A stretch of DNA of 64,000 nucleotides from Comamonas sp. Y33R10-2 (GCF_019355935.1 NZ_CP079925.1:434001-498000); one strand, 5' to 3'; shown: positions 41,175 through 51,255, counted from the stretch's first letter. Translations and numbers: made by a program. The notes: generated from the sequence alone by a model not told the origin.

Positions 41175-43502
41175 ATGAATGTTGTGCTGACCCTGATTGC
41201 TGTTGCGGTGCTGGCTTTGTTTTTGCTGGTCTGGTTGATCTCGCGTTTGCGCGATGGCTCCAGTTCTGCAACGCCCCAAAAAGAGGTGCTTGCGCCGGAT
41301 AAGGCGGCAGAGCGTTCAGCGACGCAGAATTCACTATCAAATAATGAGCAACAAGTTCATAAAGATAAAGGACTTGAGGCTAATAAGGATCTGAGTTTTC
41401 GCATGCGTGGCGAGCGCGGTATGGGGGGACCTATTTGGGGCGATGTGATGTGCGCCGATGGCGTTTATCTGCCTCAGGTCTGGGAAAGCGATTTACAAAC
41501 TTCTTATGACGGGCGCTGGCTGCGTACCGGCTTTTACGACAGTGAAACTGCGCACTTGGTAGACCGTAAATCGCGCCGCAGCTGGTTGATCTCTAAGAGC
41601 GATGCCGATGCACTGGACACGGTGCATTGGCGCGTGCCGCGCTGGAGCGGCGAGACGGTTAACGAAAGCGGTATTGCAGATGACGCCCATGTCGTCATGT
41701 CTGATGCCCGTTTTGATGCCTGGCTGGCTGAGCATGTGCGTGCAGTGGCCCAGCCGCTGGTGGCGCTGCGCGATATATGGGTACCGCATGAATGCGTGCC
41801 TGCAGAAGCGGGCGACCAGCAACCACACTTGCCTGTGGCGCCTGCGCTGCTGCGTGAAGATGGAAAAACGCAGGTGCCCAATGTGGCTGCGCCCGAGCTG
41901 ACGCTAGAGCGCCACTGGCCGGCATCGCTGCGCAGATTACCTGACCCGCTGCTGCCCCTGTGCCGCGCCAGCTGGGCGCTGAGCATGAATGGCAAGCCCA
42001 CGGGCTGGTTACTCGATCAAGACCCCGCCATGGTCTGGCGTGATGATGGACAGGGGCTAGCCTTGTATGCAAACCCCGATCAAGGCGAAGATAGCCATTT
42101 GCACCGACTGGTGGTTTGGACGGCTGAGCAGGGTTGGCAGCAATGGCCGCAGGCGCTACCTACAGATCGCAAGGCTTGGGCGGTTGAGCATTTATGGCCT
42201 GATGAAATCGATTCGCATGCCCCGCTGGAATGGAGCGCCGCCGTGCTGCTGCAGCGTGTACAGGTTGATACCGCTGACCTTGAGCGCCTGCATGACGGCA
42301 GCAGCCTGAGCATGGTGATCAGCCGCACTGAAACTTGCGCCGGCCACGCGGCAGATGGACGGGTACAGCTCAAAGAGCGACCCATGACCTCGTTTTGCTG
42401 GCTGCGCGACCCGGCTCAGCCAGCGCTTTGGCGCGCGCAGAGCGAACCGGTTTGCGGCAAGCCCTTGATTTGGACATTAAGCAAAGAAGCCAAGGACGAG
42501 CAGGGCGAGACATCGGCTTGGAATTTGCAATGGGGCGACAAGCATTTGAGCGGTAGCTGGGCGCTGGAGCATGTCATCGTCAAAGGCCGCTGGGCGATTT
42601 TGATGCCCTTTGGCCGTGCGCCTGAGCGTGGCGGCGCAGGGCACATTCAGGTTTGGGATGGCGAGCGTCTGCAGGCCGTGGACTTGCCGTGGCCGGTAAT
42701 GCGCTTGAGCCCGCTGCCTGCGCGGGATGGCAGCATGGCTGCGCAGCTGGAAGTGGTCGTGCTGGCCGCTTGTTTGGATGAGAAGGATTGGGACCCCAAT
42801 ACTGGCAGTTGGCGCTGGAATCAGTACTCCGTCTCATCGAGTCATCTGGCTCGCCCGGATTGGCGTGCGCTTTACCAGCGCCGTGAAATTGCGCAGGATG
42901 CACAAGGCCAATGGCGTTTGCTGCCGCGCTGGCGCGAAGTAAAACAAATTCAGCACCCGTGTGCAGATGGCGACTATGTTTGGCGTGATGCTGCGCGTGG
43001 CGATGCTCTTTGGTGGTGGGGTGGGCAAAACGAGAGTCTCAGCAGCTATTGGAGCGAGGACGAGTGCCGCATTGAAGGCGTGAGCATGACGCGCAGCGGT
43101 TTGGCGCTATGCGGCACGGGGCCTAGCGCTTGCCCGCACCCGGGCGGTGAAGGCTGGGCCGTGCTGGAATATGTAGAGCGCCGCTATGGCCAGCCTGATC
43201 AGTGGAAGCTGCACTGGCTCAACCCAGTGGAAAAAGAAGTGCGCACGCTAGCGCTGGCAGTTAACATGCCGCAGATCAAAGGCTGGGACACGCAGGGTCT
43301 GCATTGGCTAGATTTAGCACCCGAAGACGAGGATGCAGGCAGCAGCGAAGCAGCCGCGCCGCAGTTGGTGACAACGCCGATGTGGAGCCGCGCTGAGGTG
43401 GAATTGATGCGCCAAGGCGCCGGTGGGCTATGGCTGCGCAAGCAGGACTTGCGCTATGCGGAGGCTTTGCTGGGGCAGGATGACTGCCCGTGGAAAAGTT
43501 GA
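41175..43502 (+). CDS. Unrecognised Trp-rich membrane-anchored protein
   Basis: A 775-residue protein that I cannot assign to a family. One hydrophobic N-terminal helix (about 3-24) is followed by a basic stretch (SRLRDG), so it is probably anchored with a large soluble part. The soluble part is strikingly rich in Trp, often in short motifs such as HWRVPRWSG, WALEHV and RWAIL, spaced through the chain. This suggests beta-rich repeats, possibly a propeller, but I cannot define units. Cysteines are few and scattered. A juxtamembrane polar linker (about 52-72) coincides with a dispersed repeat copy. It stands alone between a terminator and a 3'-end repeat. Codon use looks like its neighbours, so it is a real gene. 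Confidence 0.8.
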   Translation: MNVVLTLIAVAVLALFLLVWLISRLRDGSSSATPQKEVLAPDKAAERSATQNSLSNNEQQVHKDKGLEANKDLSFRMRGERGMGGPIWGDVMCADGVYLPQVWESDLQTSYDGRWLRTGFYDSETAHLVDRKSRRSWLISKSDADALDTVHWRVPRWSGETVNESGIADDAHVVMSDARFDAWLAEHVRAVAQPLVALRDIWVPHECVPAEAGDQQPHLPVAPALLREDGKTQVPNVAAPELTLERHWPASLRRLPDPLLPLCRASWALSMNGKPTGWLLDQDPAMVWRDDGQGLALYANPDQGEDSHLHRLVVWTAEQGWQQWPQALPTDRKAWAVEHLWPDEIDSHAPLEWSAAVLLQRVQVDTADLERLHDGSSLSMVISRTETCAGHAADGRVQLKERPMTSFCWLRDPAQPALWRAQSEPVCGKPLIWTLSKEAKDEQGETSAWNLQWGDKHLSGSWALEHVIVKGRWAILMPFGRAPERGGAGHIQVWDGERLQAVDLPWPVMRLSPLPARDGSMAAQLEVVVLAACLDEKDWDPNTGSWRWNQYSVSSSHLARPDWRALYQRREIAQDAQGQWRLLPRWREVKQIQHPCADGDYVWRDAARGDALWWWGGQNESLSSYWSEDECRIEGVSMTRSGLALCGTGPSACPHPGGEGWAVLEYVERRYGQPDQWKLHWLNPVEKEVRTLALAVNMPQIKGWDTQGLHWLDLAPEDEDAGSSEAAAPQLVTTPMWSRAEVELMRQGAGGLWLRKQDLRYAEALLGQDDCPWKS
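41331..41388 (+). repeat. Dispersed hairpin-type repeat copy inside the 775-residue gene
   Basis: Blocks tcactatcaaataatgagc, aagttcataaagataaagg, acttgaggctaataagg match the intergenic copies in order. The segment is A/T-rich compared with the surrounding gene and encodes the linker after the membrane helix. Confidence 0.5.
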
Positions 43503-43504
43503 TC

Positions 43505-43620
43505 ACCCCCTGAGGTGCTTTGCACCTTCCCCCTCTCTCGCTTTGCTTCGCAATGCGGGAGGGGGACGACGCCATCGCCGCGAGGCGGCTCTTGCTTGGC
43601 GTCACTTCGTTGGAGTGTGC
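43505..43620 (+). repeat. 3'-end multi-hairpin repeat, copy after the Trp-rich gene
   Basis: Begins accccctgagg three bases after the stop codon. It shows ggtgc/gcacc, then cccccTctctcgc.../gcgggaggggg, then gacgcc/ggcgtc arms, as in 37948-38054. It lies between convergent genes and could terminate the upstream transcript. Confidence 0.78.
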
Positions 43621-43665
43621 TGATTTAAGCGGTTGGCCCTTTGTGAGTTCAGCTTGCTTTTGTAT

Positions 43666-44511
43666 TTACTGACGGGCCGTGCGCACATTAGCGGGCAGGG
43701 CGCCGGGGTGGCTGGTGCGAAACGGGTTGATGTCCAAGCCGCCGCGGCGGGTGTAGCGGGCGTAGACGCTGAGTTTGATGGGTTTGCAGCGCGTCCAGAT
43801 ATCCATAAAGATGCGCTCCACGCATTGCTCGTGGAATTCGTTGTGATTGCGAAAGCTCACCAGATATTTCAGCAAACCTTCTTGGTCAATTTGGTCGCCA
43901 GAGTATTGAATTTGCACGCTTCCCCAGTCGGGCTGGCCGGTCACTAGGCAGTTGCTTTTGAGTAGGTTGCTGACCAGTGTTTCGGTCACGGGCGGCTCGC
44001 CCTGCTTGGCTACTAACAGCTCAGGCGCTGGGGTGTATTGGGTGCACTCCACATCAAGGCGGTCTAGCAGTAGACCGTCAAGCTCATGCACTTTTTGGGT
44101 CTGGAATTGCTCGGCTTCAAGCAAACGAACGCCCACGCTGCCCTTGCTTTCGCTGCCGCGCCATGCGGCTTCGGCCAGGTCAGTGCGCAGCAGTGCAAGC
44201 ACTTCGCTGGCATCGGCAAAGCGGGTGTTGTTAAAGCTGTTGAGGTAGAGCTTGAAAGACTTGCTCTCGATCAGGTTCGGTGTCTCGCACGGAATGGTGA
44301 AATGCATCAGCGCCACCTGAGGCTTGCCGCGCAGGTTGAGCCACGACAGCTCAAAGGCCATCCACAGGTCAGCGCCAAAAAAGGGTGGGTTACTGCCTGC
44401 GCCAATTTCGTCGCGCTTAGGTTTGCGGGGCAGGGGGAAAAGCAGGGACGCGTCGTATTGGTCCACATAGGCTGAGCTTTTGCCCAGCTGTGATTGTTCA
44501 GGGGTATGCAT
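43666..44511 (-). CDS. queF: NADPH-dependent 7-cyano-7-deazaguanine reductase
   Basis: Reduces preQ0 to preQ1 in queuosine biosynthesis, cytosolic. The 281-residue product is the long, YqcD-type QueF, the same length as the E. coli enzyme. The QueF motif [13 protein letters not shown] (82-94) and the catalytic Cys188 and Asp195 in [13 protein letters not shown] are present. The ATG at 44511 gives [13 protein letters not shown]; a 12-codon longer reading would run into the upstream repeat. The nearest upstream gene on this strand, the oxygenase, ends 75 bp away with a palindrome between. No PreQ1 riboswitch is visible in the short leader. Other que genes are not in the window. Confidence 0.94.
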   Translation of the reverse strand: MHTPEQSQLGKSSAYVDQYDASLLFPLPRKPKRDEIGAGSNPPFFGADLWMAFELSWLNLRGKPQVALMHFTIPCETPNLIESKSFKLYLNSFNNTRFADASEVLALLRTDLAEAAWRGSESKGSVGVRLLEAEQFQTQKVHELDGLLLDRLDVECTQYTPAPELLVAKQGEPPVTETLVSNLLKSNCLVTGQPDWGSVQIQYSGDQIDQEGLLKYLVSFRNHNEFHEQCVERIFMDIWTRCKPIKLSVYARYTRRGGLDINPFRTSHPGALPANVRTARQ

Positions 44512-44528
44512 GATGGAGAAAACAGATT

Positions 44529-44588
44529 GACTAGCAGCAAAAAGCATAGCTGCTAGTCCTTGTTGAATAAAGACTCGAGCCGTTTTTT
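44529..44588 (-). repeat. Dispersed hairpin-type repeat with 10-bp palindrome
   Basis: Perfect arms gactagcagc/gctgctagtc (44529-44558) plus agtcctt...aaagact and gagccgttttt blocks to 44588. It fills the gap between the oxygenase stop and the queF start and reaches the last codon of the oxygenase gene. It may act as a terminator on the minus strand. Confidence 0.65.
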
Positions 44589-45534
44589 ACTTAAATTCGC
44601 GCTCGCGCAGCCACTTGGTGGCAATCCACTTTTCGCCCTCAAGGACGGGCGCGCCGCCGTGCAAGGTTTGAGTGCCGGGATCGGGCCGGTCGTAGCTGAA
44701 AAACACGGCATTGCCACGGCGCGGAACAACCTGCAGACCCACATCAGGGAAAGTGGTCGCGCCCCCGCGTGTGGGCTCGTTCAAATACATGACCAGTGTG
44801 CCCACGCGCTGGCCGCCACGTTTGAGAATGGTGGGCGTGCCGGGCTCGTTAGGCGCAAAGTAGTCGTAATGCGGCTTGTACTCCGCACCGGGGCGGTAGT
44901 GCAGCACTTGCAGACCTTCACCGTTTTCAATGGGCCAGTTCAGCAGGCGGGCAATGCGCGCCTCTATGCGGCTGATGAGGTCCAGCTCGCCGCGCTTGAA
45001 AAACATACCATTGCTGGTGCGGTCGTCATTGAGGGCTTCGCCGCCGCTTTGGTTATCGACCGTCAGTGATCGTTGCATGCGCGGGCTGGCTGCAGCGATG
45101 ATGGCGTCGCATTCTTCATCGGACAGCAGATTGCCAAACACCACCACACGAGGCTGGCGCATGCTCGTGAGTACATGGACTTGGCGGTCGCCCGCGTCAA
45201 TGCAGCAGGGCTCGGTTTGAAGATCAGGCTCGGGCAGGCTTGCAGTCTTTGTAAGCTGCTGATCAATTGACTGGGCGAGCGGCTGCGCATTACTTTGCTG
45301 CTTGGCGGCAATCAAGGGGATTGTGGCGGGGGCTGCGAAGGGGACTGGTAGCTCGCCTACCTCGGGCAAGGCGAGTGCGCGGCGTGCCAGGTGCTCAGCC
45401 CAGCCCGCTGTGCGCATGGAGTTGAGTAGCGCTGGCAGCGGCACGCCGGCCGCGCTTTGCGTGCGTATCCATTGCATCAGCTCAGGAGTCAGGCCGGGCG
45501 GGGTAGCGAACTGGTCTGGGGTAGAGGTGCTCAT
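44587..45534 (-). CDS. 2OG-Fe(II) oxygenase, prolyl 4-hydroxylase-like
   Basis: Non-haem iron dioxygenase of 315 residues with a C-terminal P4Hc-type domain. The iron triad is His222, Asp224 (PHYDYF) and His292 (TLHGG), with Lys302 ten residues later as the likely 2-oxoglutarate ligand. The N-terminal about 120 residues form a helical region (LTPELMQWIRTQSAAGVPLPAL) followed by a Gln/Ala/Pro-rich linker that I do not recognise; it may recognise a protein substrate. The ATG at 45534 (MSTSTPDQF) is chosen over one 12 codons earlier. The substrate is unknown. Bacterial relatives hydroxylate proteins such as EF-Tu or peptides. yaaA lies upstream on the same strand, 43 bp away. Confidence 0.87.
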   Translation of the reverse strand: MSTSTPDQFATPPGLTPELMQWIRTQSAAGVPLPALLNSMRTAGWAEHLARRALALPEVGELPVPFAAPATIPLIAAKQQSNAQPLAQSIDQQLTKTASLPEPDLQTEPCCIDAGDRQVHVLTSMRQPRVVVFGNLLSDEECDAIIAAASPRMQRSLTVDNQSGGEALNDDRTSNGMFFKRGELDLISRIEARIARLLNWPIENGEGLQVLHYRPGAEYKPHYDYFAPNEPGTPTILKRGGQRVGTLVMYLNEPTRGGATTFPDVGLQVVPRRGNAVFFSYDRPDPGTQTLHGGAPVLEGEKWIATKWLREREFK

Positions 45535-45577
45535 GATGGATATGCTATTGCGCACGGCGCTCAATTTCAATGAGGTA

Positions 45578-46360
45578 TCAGTCTAATTTTCTGCGGAAAA
45601 CCAGCTTGCTGGGTGTGCTGGCTTGTTCGGCCAGTGCGTAGCCTTCCAAGTCAAACTTGCGCAGGTCCGCCACCTTTTTTGCCTTGTGCTGCACGGCCCA
45701 ACGCACCATCAGGCCGCGCGCGCGTTTAGCGTGAAAGCTGATGATCTTGTACTTGCCGCCCTTGAAGTCTTCGAAAGCGCATTCAACCACAGGCGCTTTG
45801 AGTGCTTTGAGATCGACAGACTTGAAGTATTCCTGTGAGGCTAGATTGACCACGATGCGCTCGGCTTCGGGCTGCTCTTTGATTCGTTCATTGAGGTAGT
45901 CTGCAATCTGCGAGCCCCAGAATTGATAGAGGTTGCTTCCCTTGGCATTCTCAAGCCTTGTGCCCATTTCCAGGCGATAGGGCTGGAGCAGATCAAGGGG
46001 GCGCAGCACACCGTAGAGGCCGCTGAGAATGAGCACATGCTCTTGCGCCCAGTCCAGCTCCTTGGGCTTTAGGCTGGCGGCATTCAAGCCCTCATACACA
46101 TCGCCATTAAAGGCCAGCACGGCTTGGCGGGAATTCTTGGCAGTGAACTTGGGACTAAAGGCCTCATAGCGGCCCACGTTCAGCACAGCCAGCTTGTCGC
46201 TGATGCTCATGAGTGCAGAAATTTGCTGAGGCGACTTTTCCCGCAGAACTTCGATCAGCTCAAGCGGCTGCTTTTTGAAGACCGGCAGCGTGTGCGGCAG
46301 CTCGGCGCAGACGGGACTTTCGTAGTCCAGAGATTTGGCAGGAGAGATGAGAAAAAGCAT
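45578..46360 (-). CDS. yaaA: Peroxide-stress protein YaaA (UPF0246)
   Basis: A 260-residue cytosolic protein of the YaaA family. In E. coli this lowers intracellular free iron and limits Fenton damage during hydrogen peroxide stress. The family N-terminus LFLISPAKSLDY is present, with the marks AVLAFNGDVYEGL, ILSGLYGVLRPLD, PYRLEMGTRL and HAKRARGLMVRW. Normal length. It may be cotranscribed with the oxygenase gene 43 bp downstream. rne ends upstream beyond a strong terminator, so yaaA has its own promoter in the 46361-46464 gap or shares read-through. Confidence 0.93.
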   Translation of the reverse strand: MLFLISPAKSLDYESPVCAELPHTLPVFKKQPLELIEVLREKSPQQISALMSISDKLAVLNVGRYEAFSPKFTAKNSRQAVLAFNGDVYEGLNAASLKPKELDWAQEHVLILSGLYGVLRPLDLLQPYRLEMGTRLENAKGSNLYQFWGSQIADYLNERIKEQPEAERIVVNLASQEYFKSVDLKALKAPVVECAFEDFKGGKYKIISFHAKRARGLMVRWAVQHKAKKVADLRKFDLEGYALAEQASTPSKLVFRRKLD

Positions 46361-46393
46361 GGGTTGACACTAAAAATCGGAAGAAGATTAATG

Positions 46394-46442
46394 AAAAAGG
46401 GCCAGGGGCCCATCCACCGAAGTGGATAACACCCTTGGCCCT
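46394..46442 (-). terminator. rne terminator with UUCG tetraloop
   Basis: On the minus strand the outer arms agggcca/tggccct enclose an atccac-TTCG-gtggat stem-loop and are followed by a T5 run. It lies 23 bp after the rne stop codon. Confidence 0.85.
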
Positions 46443-46464
46443 GTGATGCCGGAAGGCAGTCTGC

Positions 46465-49400
46465 TTAGGCGTTGTTGCCAGAAGCTTGCTCTTCCTTCTC
46501 AAACGGCAGCTGCATCAGGCTGAGATCCTTACGGGTCTCGACCAGTACCAGCGGGCCTTCATCGCTCACCACGACCGCAGCGCGTTCGCGGGGGATGTGT
46601 ACGGGCTTGGGCTCAGCAGCAATGGCGGCTTGTACAGCAGCGATTTTTTCAGCGTCAGAGTTGACCCACTGCAGACCCGATGCTGCAGCTAGCGCCTGCA
46701 GCGCGGGAATCGGCAGATCATAGGCTTGGGCTTTGGCAGCCACGGGGGCAGGAGCTGCCACAGGTGCCGCAGCCGGTGCTTGCACTGGGGCTGCTACTGG
46801 AGTGGCTACTGAGACTGGAGCGACAGTTGCTACTGATGCGATTGGTGCAACAGGGGCTTGAGCTACAGGTTCAGCCGGCGCTGGTGCAACCGCGACTTGA
46901 GCAACAGGAGCTGCAACCGGTGCTGCAACTGGAGTCGCGACAGGCGCAGTCACAGGGGCAACAGCGGGAGCCGAGGTCACTGGGGCTTGCTCAGTCTGCG
47001 CTTGGGCTGCAGCCGTGTCAAAGTAGCTGCGGCGTGCAGGCTGATCGCCAGCTTCTGCAGCAATGGTTACTGCAGGTGTTGAAGTTGCAGCGATTGGCTC
47101 TTGAACTTGCCCTTGCATTTGTTCATCAGAGGGTGCAAGCATGTCTGCAGCTTGGCCTTCAGTCTGACCTTCGCGAGGAGCGCGGTCACGACGATCACGG
47201 CCGTAGCGGTCACGCGAGCGGCGCTGACGTGGCTCACGTGTGGATTCGCCTTGTCCGCCTTGACCTTGAACTTCGCTGCCTTCCACTTGCGTAGAAGTCA
47301 TTGCCGCTTCATCCGCTGCAGCTTGCATGGCTGGCTGCGCTTCTGGGTTACGGCTCTGGCGTTGACGGCCTTCACCGCGCTCGCCTCGTTCAGCGCGTTC
47401 TGGGCGCTCACCACGTTCGCTGCGCTCTGGGCGGTTGCGCTCGGGCTTGGGTGCGGCTTGAGGATTGAACTCCTGGTTGGCGTTCAATGCTGCATCAGCC
47501 ACTTGCGGCTGGCGCTCATCACGGCGTTCGTTGCGCTCACCACCGCGGCGGTTGCCGCGTTCAGCACGTTCTGGGCGCTCACCACGTTCAGCGCGATCGC
47601 CACGTTCTGGGCGATCTTGGCGCTGTTGCGGCTCAGGGCGCTCGTTGCGTTGCTGCTGCTCTGCATCACGGCCTTGGCCATTGCGGCGGGCATTGTTGCG
47701 GTCACCACGCTCTGCACGTTCGGCGGTATTGCGCTCATTGCGGTCACCGCGTTCGCTACGCTCGCCGCCGCGCTCATTGCGCTCGGCGCCGTTGCGGCGG
47801 TTGCGGTCACCACCGCGGCCTTCGCTTCGGCGGCCATCACGGCTACCTTCGCGGGCGGCGGGTGTTGGTGCTGCTACAGGAGCAGCCACAGGCGTGGGAG
47901 CGCCGAAGCCAAACAGGTTCTTCAACCAGGCGAAGAAGCCTTGCTCACGCACGGGTGGGCGGGCAGCTGCTGGAGTTGCGGGCGTTGTACCCGCTTGTGG
48001 GCGAGGTTGGCGTGGAGCACGTGGCTCTGCAATCGGCGCGGGAGCATCAGGCAGCACACCCTTGATGACAGGTGTTTGCTTGTTGGTGGGTTCCTGCGAG
48101 CGGCGGGTCACGGTGGCAACGTCTTCGGGCTCATCGGCCAGCTTGTAGCTGACTTCCATAGTCTCCAGACGTGTGTCGTCATGCTTCAGGCGTTCAAGCT
48201 TGTAGTGCGGCGTTTCCATGGACTTGTTAGGGACCATGAGCACGTTGACGCGCTGCTTGAGTTCGATCTTGGTGAGTTCTGCGCGCTTTTCGTTGAGCAG
48301 GAAGGAGGCGACTTCCACAGGCACCTGACACTGCACAGCGGCTGTGTTGTCCTTCATGGACTCTTCCTGAATGATGCGCAGGATTTGCAGAGCCGAGGAT
48401 TCGGTGTCGCGGATGTGGCCGGAGCCGCTGCAACGTGGGCAGTTGATGTGCGCGCCTTCGGAGAGGGCGGGCTTCAAGCGCTGACGGCTCATCTCCATCA
48501 GGCCGAACTTGCTGATAGTGCCAAACTGCACGCGGGCACGGTCTTGACGCAGAGCATCGCGCAGGCGGTTTTCCACATCCTTGCGGTTGCGGGACTCTTC
48601 CATGTCGATAAAGTCGATCACGATCAAGCCGCCCAAGTCACGCAGACGCATCTGGCGGGCTACTTCGTCAGCGGCTTCCAAATTGGTGCGGGTTGCGGTT
48701 TCCTCGATGTCGCCGCCCTTGATAGCGCGGGCCGAGTTCACGTCAACCGACACCAGTGCTTCGGTGTGGTCGATCACGATGGCGCCGCCCGATGGCAGGG
48801 TCACGGTGCGCGAGTAAGCCGACTCGATCTGGTGCTCGATCTGGAAGCGCGAGAACAAAGGAGCGTCGTCGCGGTAACGCTTTACGCGGGCTGCGTGTTC
48901 AGGCATCACATGTGCCATGAACTGCTGGGCTTGCTCGTAAATATCGTCGGTGTCGATCAGGATGTCGCCAATGGCATCGCTGAAATAGTCGCGAATAGCG
49001 CGAATCACCAGGCTGGATTCTTGATAAATCAGGAACGCGCCCTTGGCACCCTTGGCTGCGCCATCAATGGCATTCCACAGCTTGAGCAGGTAGTTCAAGT
49101 CCCACTGCAGCTCAGGTGCGGTGCGGCCGATACCGGCGGTACGCGCAATGATGGACATACCCTTGGGGTAGTCCAGCTGATCCATGGCTTCTTTGAGTTC
49201 AGCGCGGTCTTCGCCTTCGATGCGACGCGACACACCACCACCGCGGGGGTTGTTGGGCATCAGCACCACATAGCGGCCGGCCAGCGAGATGAAGGTGGTC
49301 AGGGCTGCGCCCTTGTTGCCACGTTCTTCTTTTTCGACTTGAACGATCAGCTCTTGGCCTTCGCGGATCACATCGTTGATACGCGCTTGGCTAGGCGATA

Positions 49401-49644
49401 CGCCTTCAGCAAAGAATTGCTTGGAGATTTCTTTGAAGGGCAGGAAGCCGTGGCGGTCTTCGCCGTAATCCACAAAGCAGGCTTCGAGGGAGGGCTCTAC
49501 GCGGGTAACAACCGCTTTGTAGATGTTGCCCTTGCGCTGTTCGCGGCCTTCGATCTCGATCTCGTAATCCAACAGTTTTTGGCCATCAACAATGGCCAGG
49601 CGGCGTTCTTCAGACTGCGTCGCGTTAATCAGCATCCGTTTCAT
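46465..49644 (-). CDS. rne: Ribonuclease E
   Basis: Endoribonuclease of mRNA decay and rRNA/tRNA processing, the scaffold of the degradosome. 1059 residues, similar to E. coli RNase E (1061). The catalytic half (1 to about 510) has the S1 domain, the Mg ligands in [13 protein letters not shown] and [12 protein letters not shown], and the Zn-link CPRCSGSGH. The C-terminal half is disordered: an Arg/Glu/Gly/Asn-rich block (about 600-820), then an Ala/Pro/Val-rich stretch (about 905-985), then a conserved end ([14 protein letters not shown]). The Arg-rich block should bind RNA. A long divergent leader region precedes it, with a hairpin (49672-49709) that may be involved in autoregulation. Confidence 0.96.
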   Translation of the reverse strand: MKRMLINATQSEERRLAIVDGQKLLDYEIEIEGREQRKGNIYKAVVTRVEPSLEACFVDYGEDRHGFLPFKEISKQFFAEGVSPSQARINDVIREGQELIVQVEKEERGNKGAALTTFISLAGRYVVLMPNNPRGGGVSRRIEGEDRAELKEAMDQLDYPKGMSIIARTAGIGRTAPELQWDLNYLLKLWNAIDGAAKGAKGAFLIYQESSLVIRAIRDYFSDAIGDILIDTDDIYEQAQQFMAHVMPEHAARVKRYRDDAPLFSRFQIEHQIESAYSRTVTLPSGGAIVIDHTEALVSVDVNSARAIKGGDIEETATRTNLEAADEVARQMRLRDLGGLIVIDFIDMEESRNRKDVENRLRDALRQDRARVQFGTISKFGLMEMSRQRLKPALSEGAHINCPRCSGSGHIRDTESSALQILRIIQEESMKDNTAAVQCQVPVEVASFLLNEKRAELTKIELKQRVNVLMVPNKSMETPHYKLERLKHDDTRLETMEVSYKLADEPEDVATVTRRSQEPTNKQTPVIKGVLPDAPAPIAEPRAPRQPRPQAGTTPATPAAARPPVREQGFFAWLKNLFGFGAPTPVAAPVAAPTPAAREGSRDGRRSEGRGGDRNRRNGAERNERGGERSERGDRNERNTAERAERGDRNNARRNGQGRDAEQQQRNERPEPQQRQDRPERGDRAERGERPERAERGNRRGGERNERRDERQPQVADAALNANQEFNPQAAPKPERNRPERSERGERPERAERGERGEGRQRQSRNPEAQPAMQAAADEAAMTSTQVEGSEVQGQGGQGESTREPRQRRSRDRYGRDRRDRAPREGQTEGQAADMLAPSDEQMQGQVQEPIAATSTPAVTIAAEAGDQPARRSYFDTAAAQAQTEQAPVTSAPAVAPVTAPVATPVAAPVAAPVAQVAVAPAPAEPVAQAPVAPIASVATVAPVSVATPVAAPVQAPAAAPVAAPAPVAAKAQAYDLPIPALQALAAASGLQWVNSDAEKIAAVQAAIAAEPKPVHIPRERAAVVVSDEGPLVLVETRKDLSLMQLPFEKEEQASGNNA

Positions 49645-50204
49645 GATGCGCTTCCTTTATTCGTTTTCTGAGCATGTTGGTTCTGGGCTTTTGCCACGGG
49701 CCAACATGCCTTAACTGGTAATCAAAGACAGGCTCTATAGGAGCCGTAATGCCAGACGAACGCGTTGAAACGAATGAGGAATCTTGGGCGGTACAGGACT
49801 GCGCTGCTGGCTTGATCTCAAGTCAGCAGCGGAGGTACAGGCCGGGGGACGAGCGGGAGCGGACGCGCATGCAATCGAGGAGTGAAAGAAGCCAAGGCGC
49901 GTGCTAGGGAGGTGGGTGGTTTCTTCGGGGCGCAGCATCCCTCAAGGGCCGGCTGTGCCTTGCCCCAGAAGTTGATCAGCAATGTCCAAAAGATCCACAT
50001 GCTCGTTGTGATCGCCGGTAGTTGCAGGCGACTTTCGCCTGAGTCAACTGCCGGGGTGAGATTCCGTTTCAGTGTTTCAATTCGTCAGCCTTTGCCAGTC
50101 TTTCACAGGCTGCTGCAGCGCTTCTTGGCTGCAGTTTGCGTGTGCAAAACTGGCGGGCATCGACCTGCCTGTGTGCTCGGGAATGGTTGTATGGACTAAA
50201 CTCC
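49645..50204. other. Divergent region rne / rluC
   Basis: A 560-bp gap with no supported gene. The frames in it have no recognisable character. It should hold the rne promoter and long 5' leader, and the rluC promoter. The minus-strand leader contains the inverted repeat at 49672-49709. I cannot place the transcription starts. Confidence 0.5.
49672..49709 (-). promoter_or_regulatory. 5'-UTR hairpin of rne
   Basis: 9-bp arms GCATGTTGG/CCAACATGC with a 20-nt loop, 28 bp before the rne ATG. In E. coli the rne 5' UTR hairpins mediate feedback cleavage by RNase E; this stem could do the same here by analogy. Confidence 0.45.
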
Positions 50205-51245
50205 ATGAGAATCAACCACTTACAAGTAAGCTCGGCACAGGTGAAATACATTATAGAGGGCAAACCGGCGCAGGACCGGTCCCAGAATACGACTGCCGCT
50301 TCAGCACGCTTCCTGGAGGTCGATGAAGACTCCGTGGGACAGCGTCTTGATAACTTTCTCATGCGCCATCTCAAGGGGGTGCCCAAGACCCATGTCTACC
50401 GCATCATCCGCAGTGGTGAAGTGCGCATCAACAAAGGGCGCGTCAGCGCTGAGACACGGGTTCAATTAGGCGATATCGTGCGGCTTCCGCCTGTTCGAAT
50501 CTCCGAAAAAGTGGCCGAAAAAGCAGAGCGCCCAGCGCCTGCTAAGGACTTTCCCGCCCTGTTGGAAGACGAACACATGGTCGCGCTGTCCAAGCCTGCG
50601 GGCGTGGCCGTGCACGGCGGCTCCGGTGTGAGCTTTGGCGTGATCGAGCAGATGCGCCAGGCCAGGCCTGAGTCCAAGTTTTTGGAGTTGGTGCACCGCT
50701 TGGATCGCGAAACTTCAGGCATTTTGCTGGTGGCTAAGAAGCGCTCTGCGCTGATTAATCTGCAAGATCAGTTCCGCGAGCGTGAGACGGGCAAGACCTA
50801 TCTGGCACTGGTGCAGGGCGCATGGCCAGCCAATAAAAAGGTGATTGACCTGCCGCTGCACAAATACTTGCAGGCCGATGGTGAGCGCCGTGTACGCGTG
50901 ACGACCGTGGATGACCCCGAAGGCATGCGCTCCATCACCCTTGTCAAAATCCGCAAAGTGATTGAGGCGCGCCCTTTGCAGGGCTTGCCAGCCATGAGCC
51001 TGCTGGAGGTAACCATCAAGACTGGGCGCACGCACCAGATTCGTGTGCACCTGTCGTCGCAAGGTCACCCTATCGTGTGTGATGATAAATATGGTGACTT
51101 TGACCTCAACCGCCGCTTGCTCAAGCAGGGCCTTAAACGCATGTTTTTGCACGCTTGGCGGCTACAGTTCAACCACCCCGCAAGCGGTGAGCGAGTGGAG
51201 TTGCGTGACGAGCTGCCGCCAGAGTTGGCGGATTTTGTGAACTAA
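50205..51245 (+). CDS. rluC: 23S rRNA pseudouridine synthase RluC type
   Basis: Isomerises uridines in 23S rRNA (E. coli RluC: 955, 2504, 2580). The product is 346 residues from the ATG at 50205. An S4 RNA-binding domain (about 45-105, GQRLDNFLMRHLKG...VYRIIRSGEVRINKGR) is followed by the RluA catalytic domain with HRLDRETSGILLVAK (catalytic Asp) and GRTHQIRVHL. The N-terminal 20 residues (QVSSAQVKYI) match the usual RluC start. It is divergent from rne, as in many proteobacteria, and runs into the HAD phosphatase gene 10 bp later, so they are likely cotranscribed. Confidence 0.93.
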   Translation: MRINHLQVSSAQVKYIIEGKPAQDRSQNTTAASARFLEVDEDSVGQRLDNFLMRHLKGVPKTHVYRIIRSGEVRINKGRVSAETRVQLGDIVRLPPVRISEKVAEKAERPAPAKDFPALLEDEHMVALSKPAGVAVHGGSGVSFGVIEQMRQARPESKFLELVHRLDRETSGILLVAKKRSALINLQDQFRERETGKTYLALVQGAWPANKKVIDLPLHKYLQADGERRVRVTTVDDPEGMRSITLVKIRKVIEARPLQGLPAMSLLEVTIKTGRTHQIRVHLSSQGHPIVCDDKYGDFDLNRRLLKQGLKRMFLHAWRLQFNHPASGERVELRDELPPELADFVN

Positions 51246-51255
51246 AAAAGCCTGC

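Noticed and set aside
47560..47850. Possible direct repeats or CRISPR-like array in rne region
   Set aside because: The periodicity comes from Arg/Glu/Gly/Asn-rich low-complexity codons in the C-terminal half of RNase E, with no spacer structure.
47101..49671. 856-codon open frame antisense to rne
   Set aside because: It mirrors the rne codons, shows compositionally driven repeats (Ala/Leu/Val/Arg runs) and no family character. rne itself is unambiguous.
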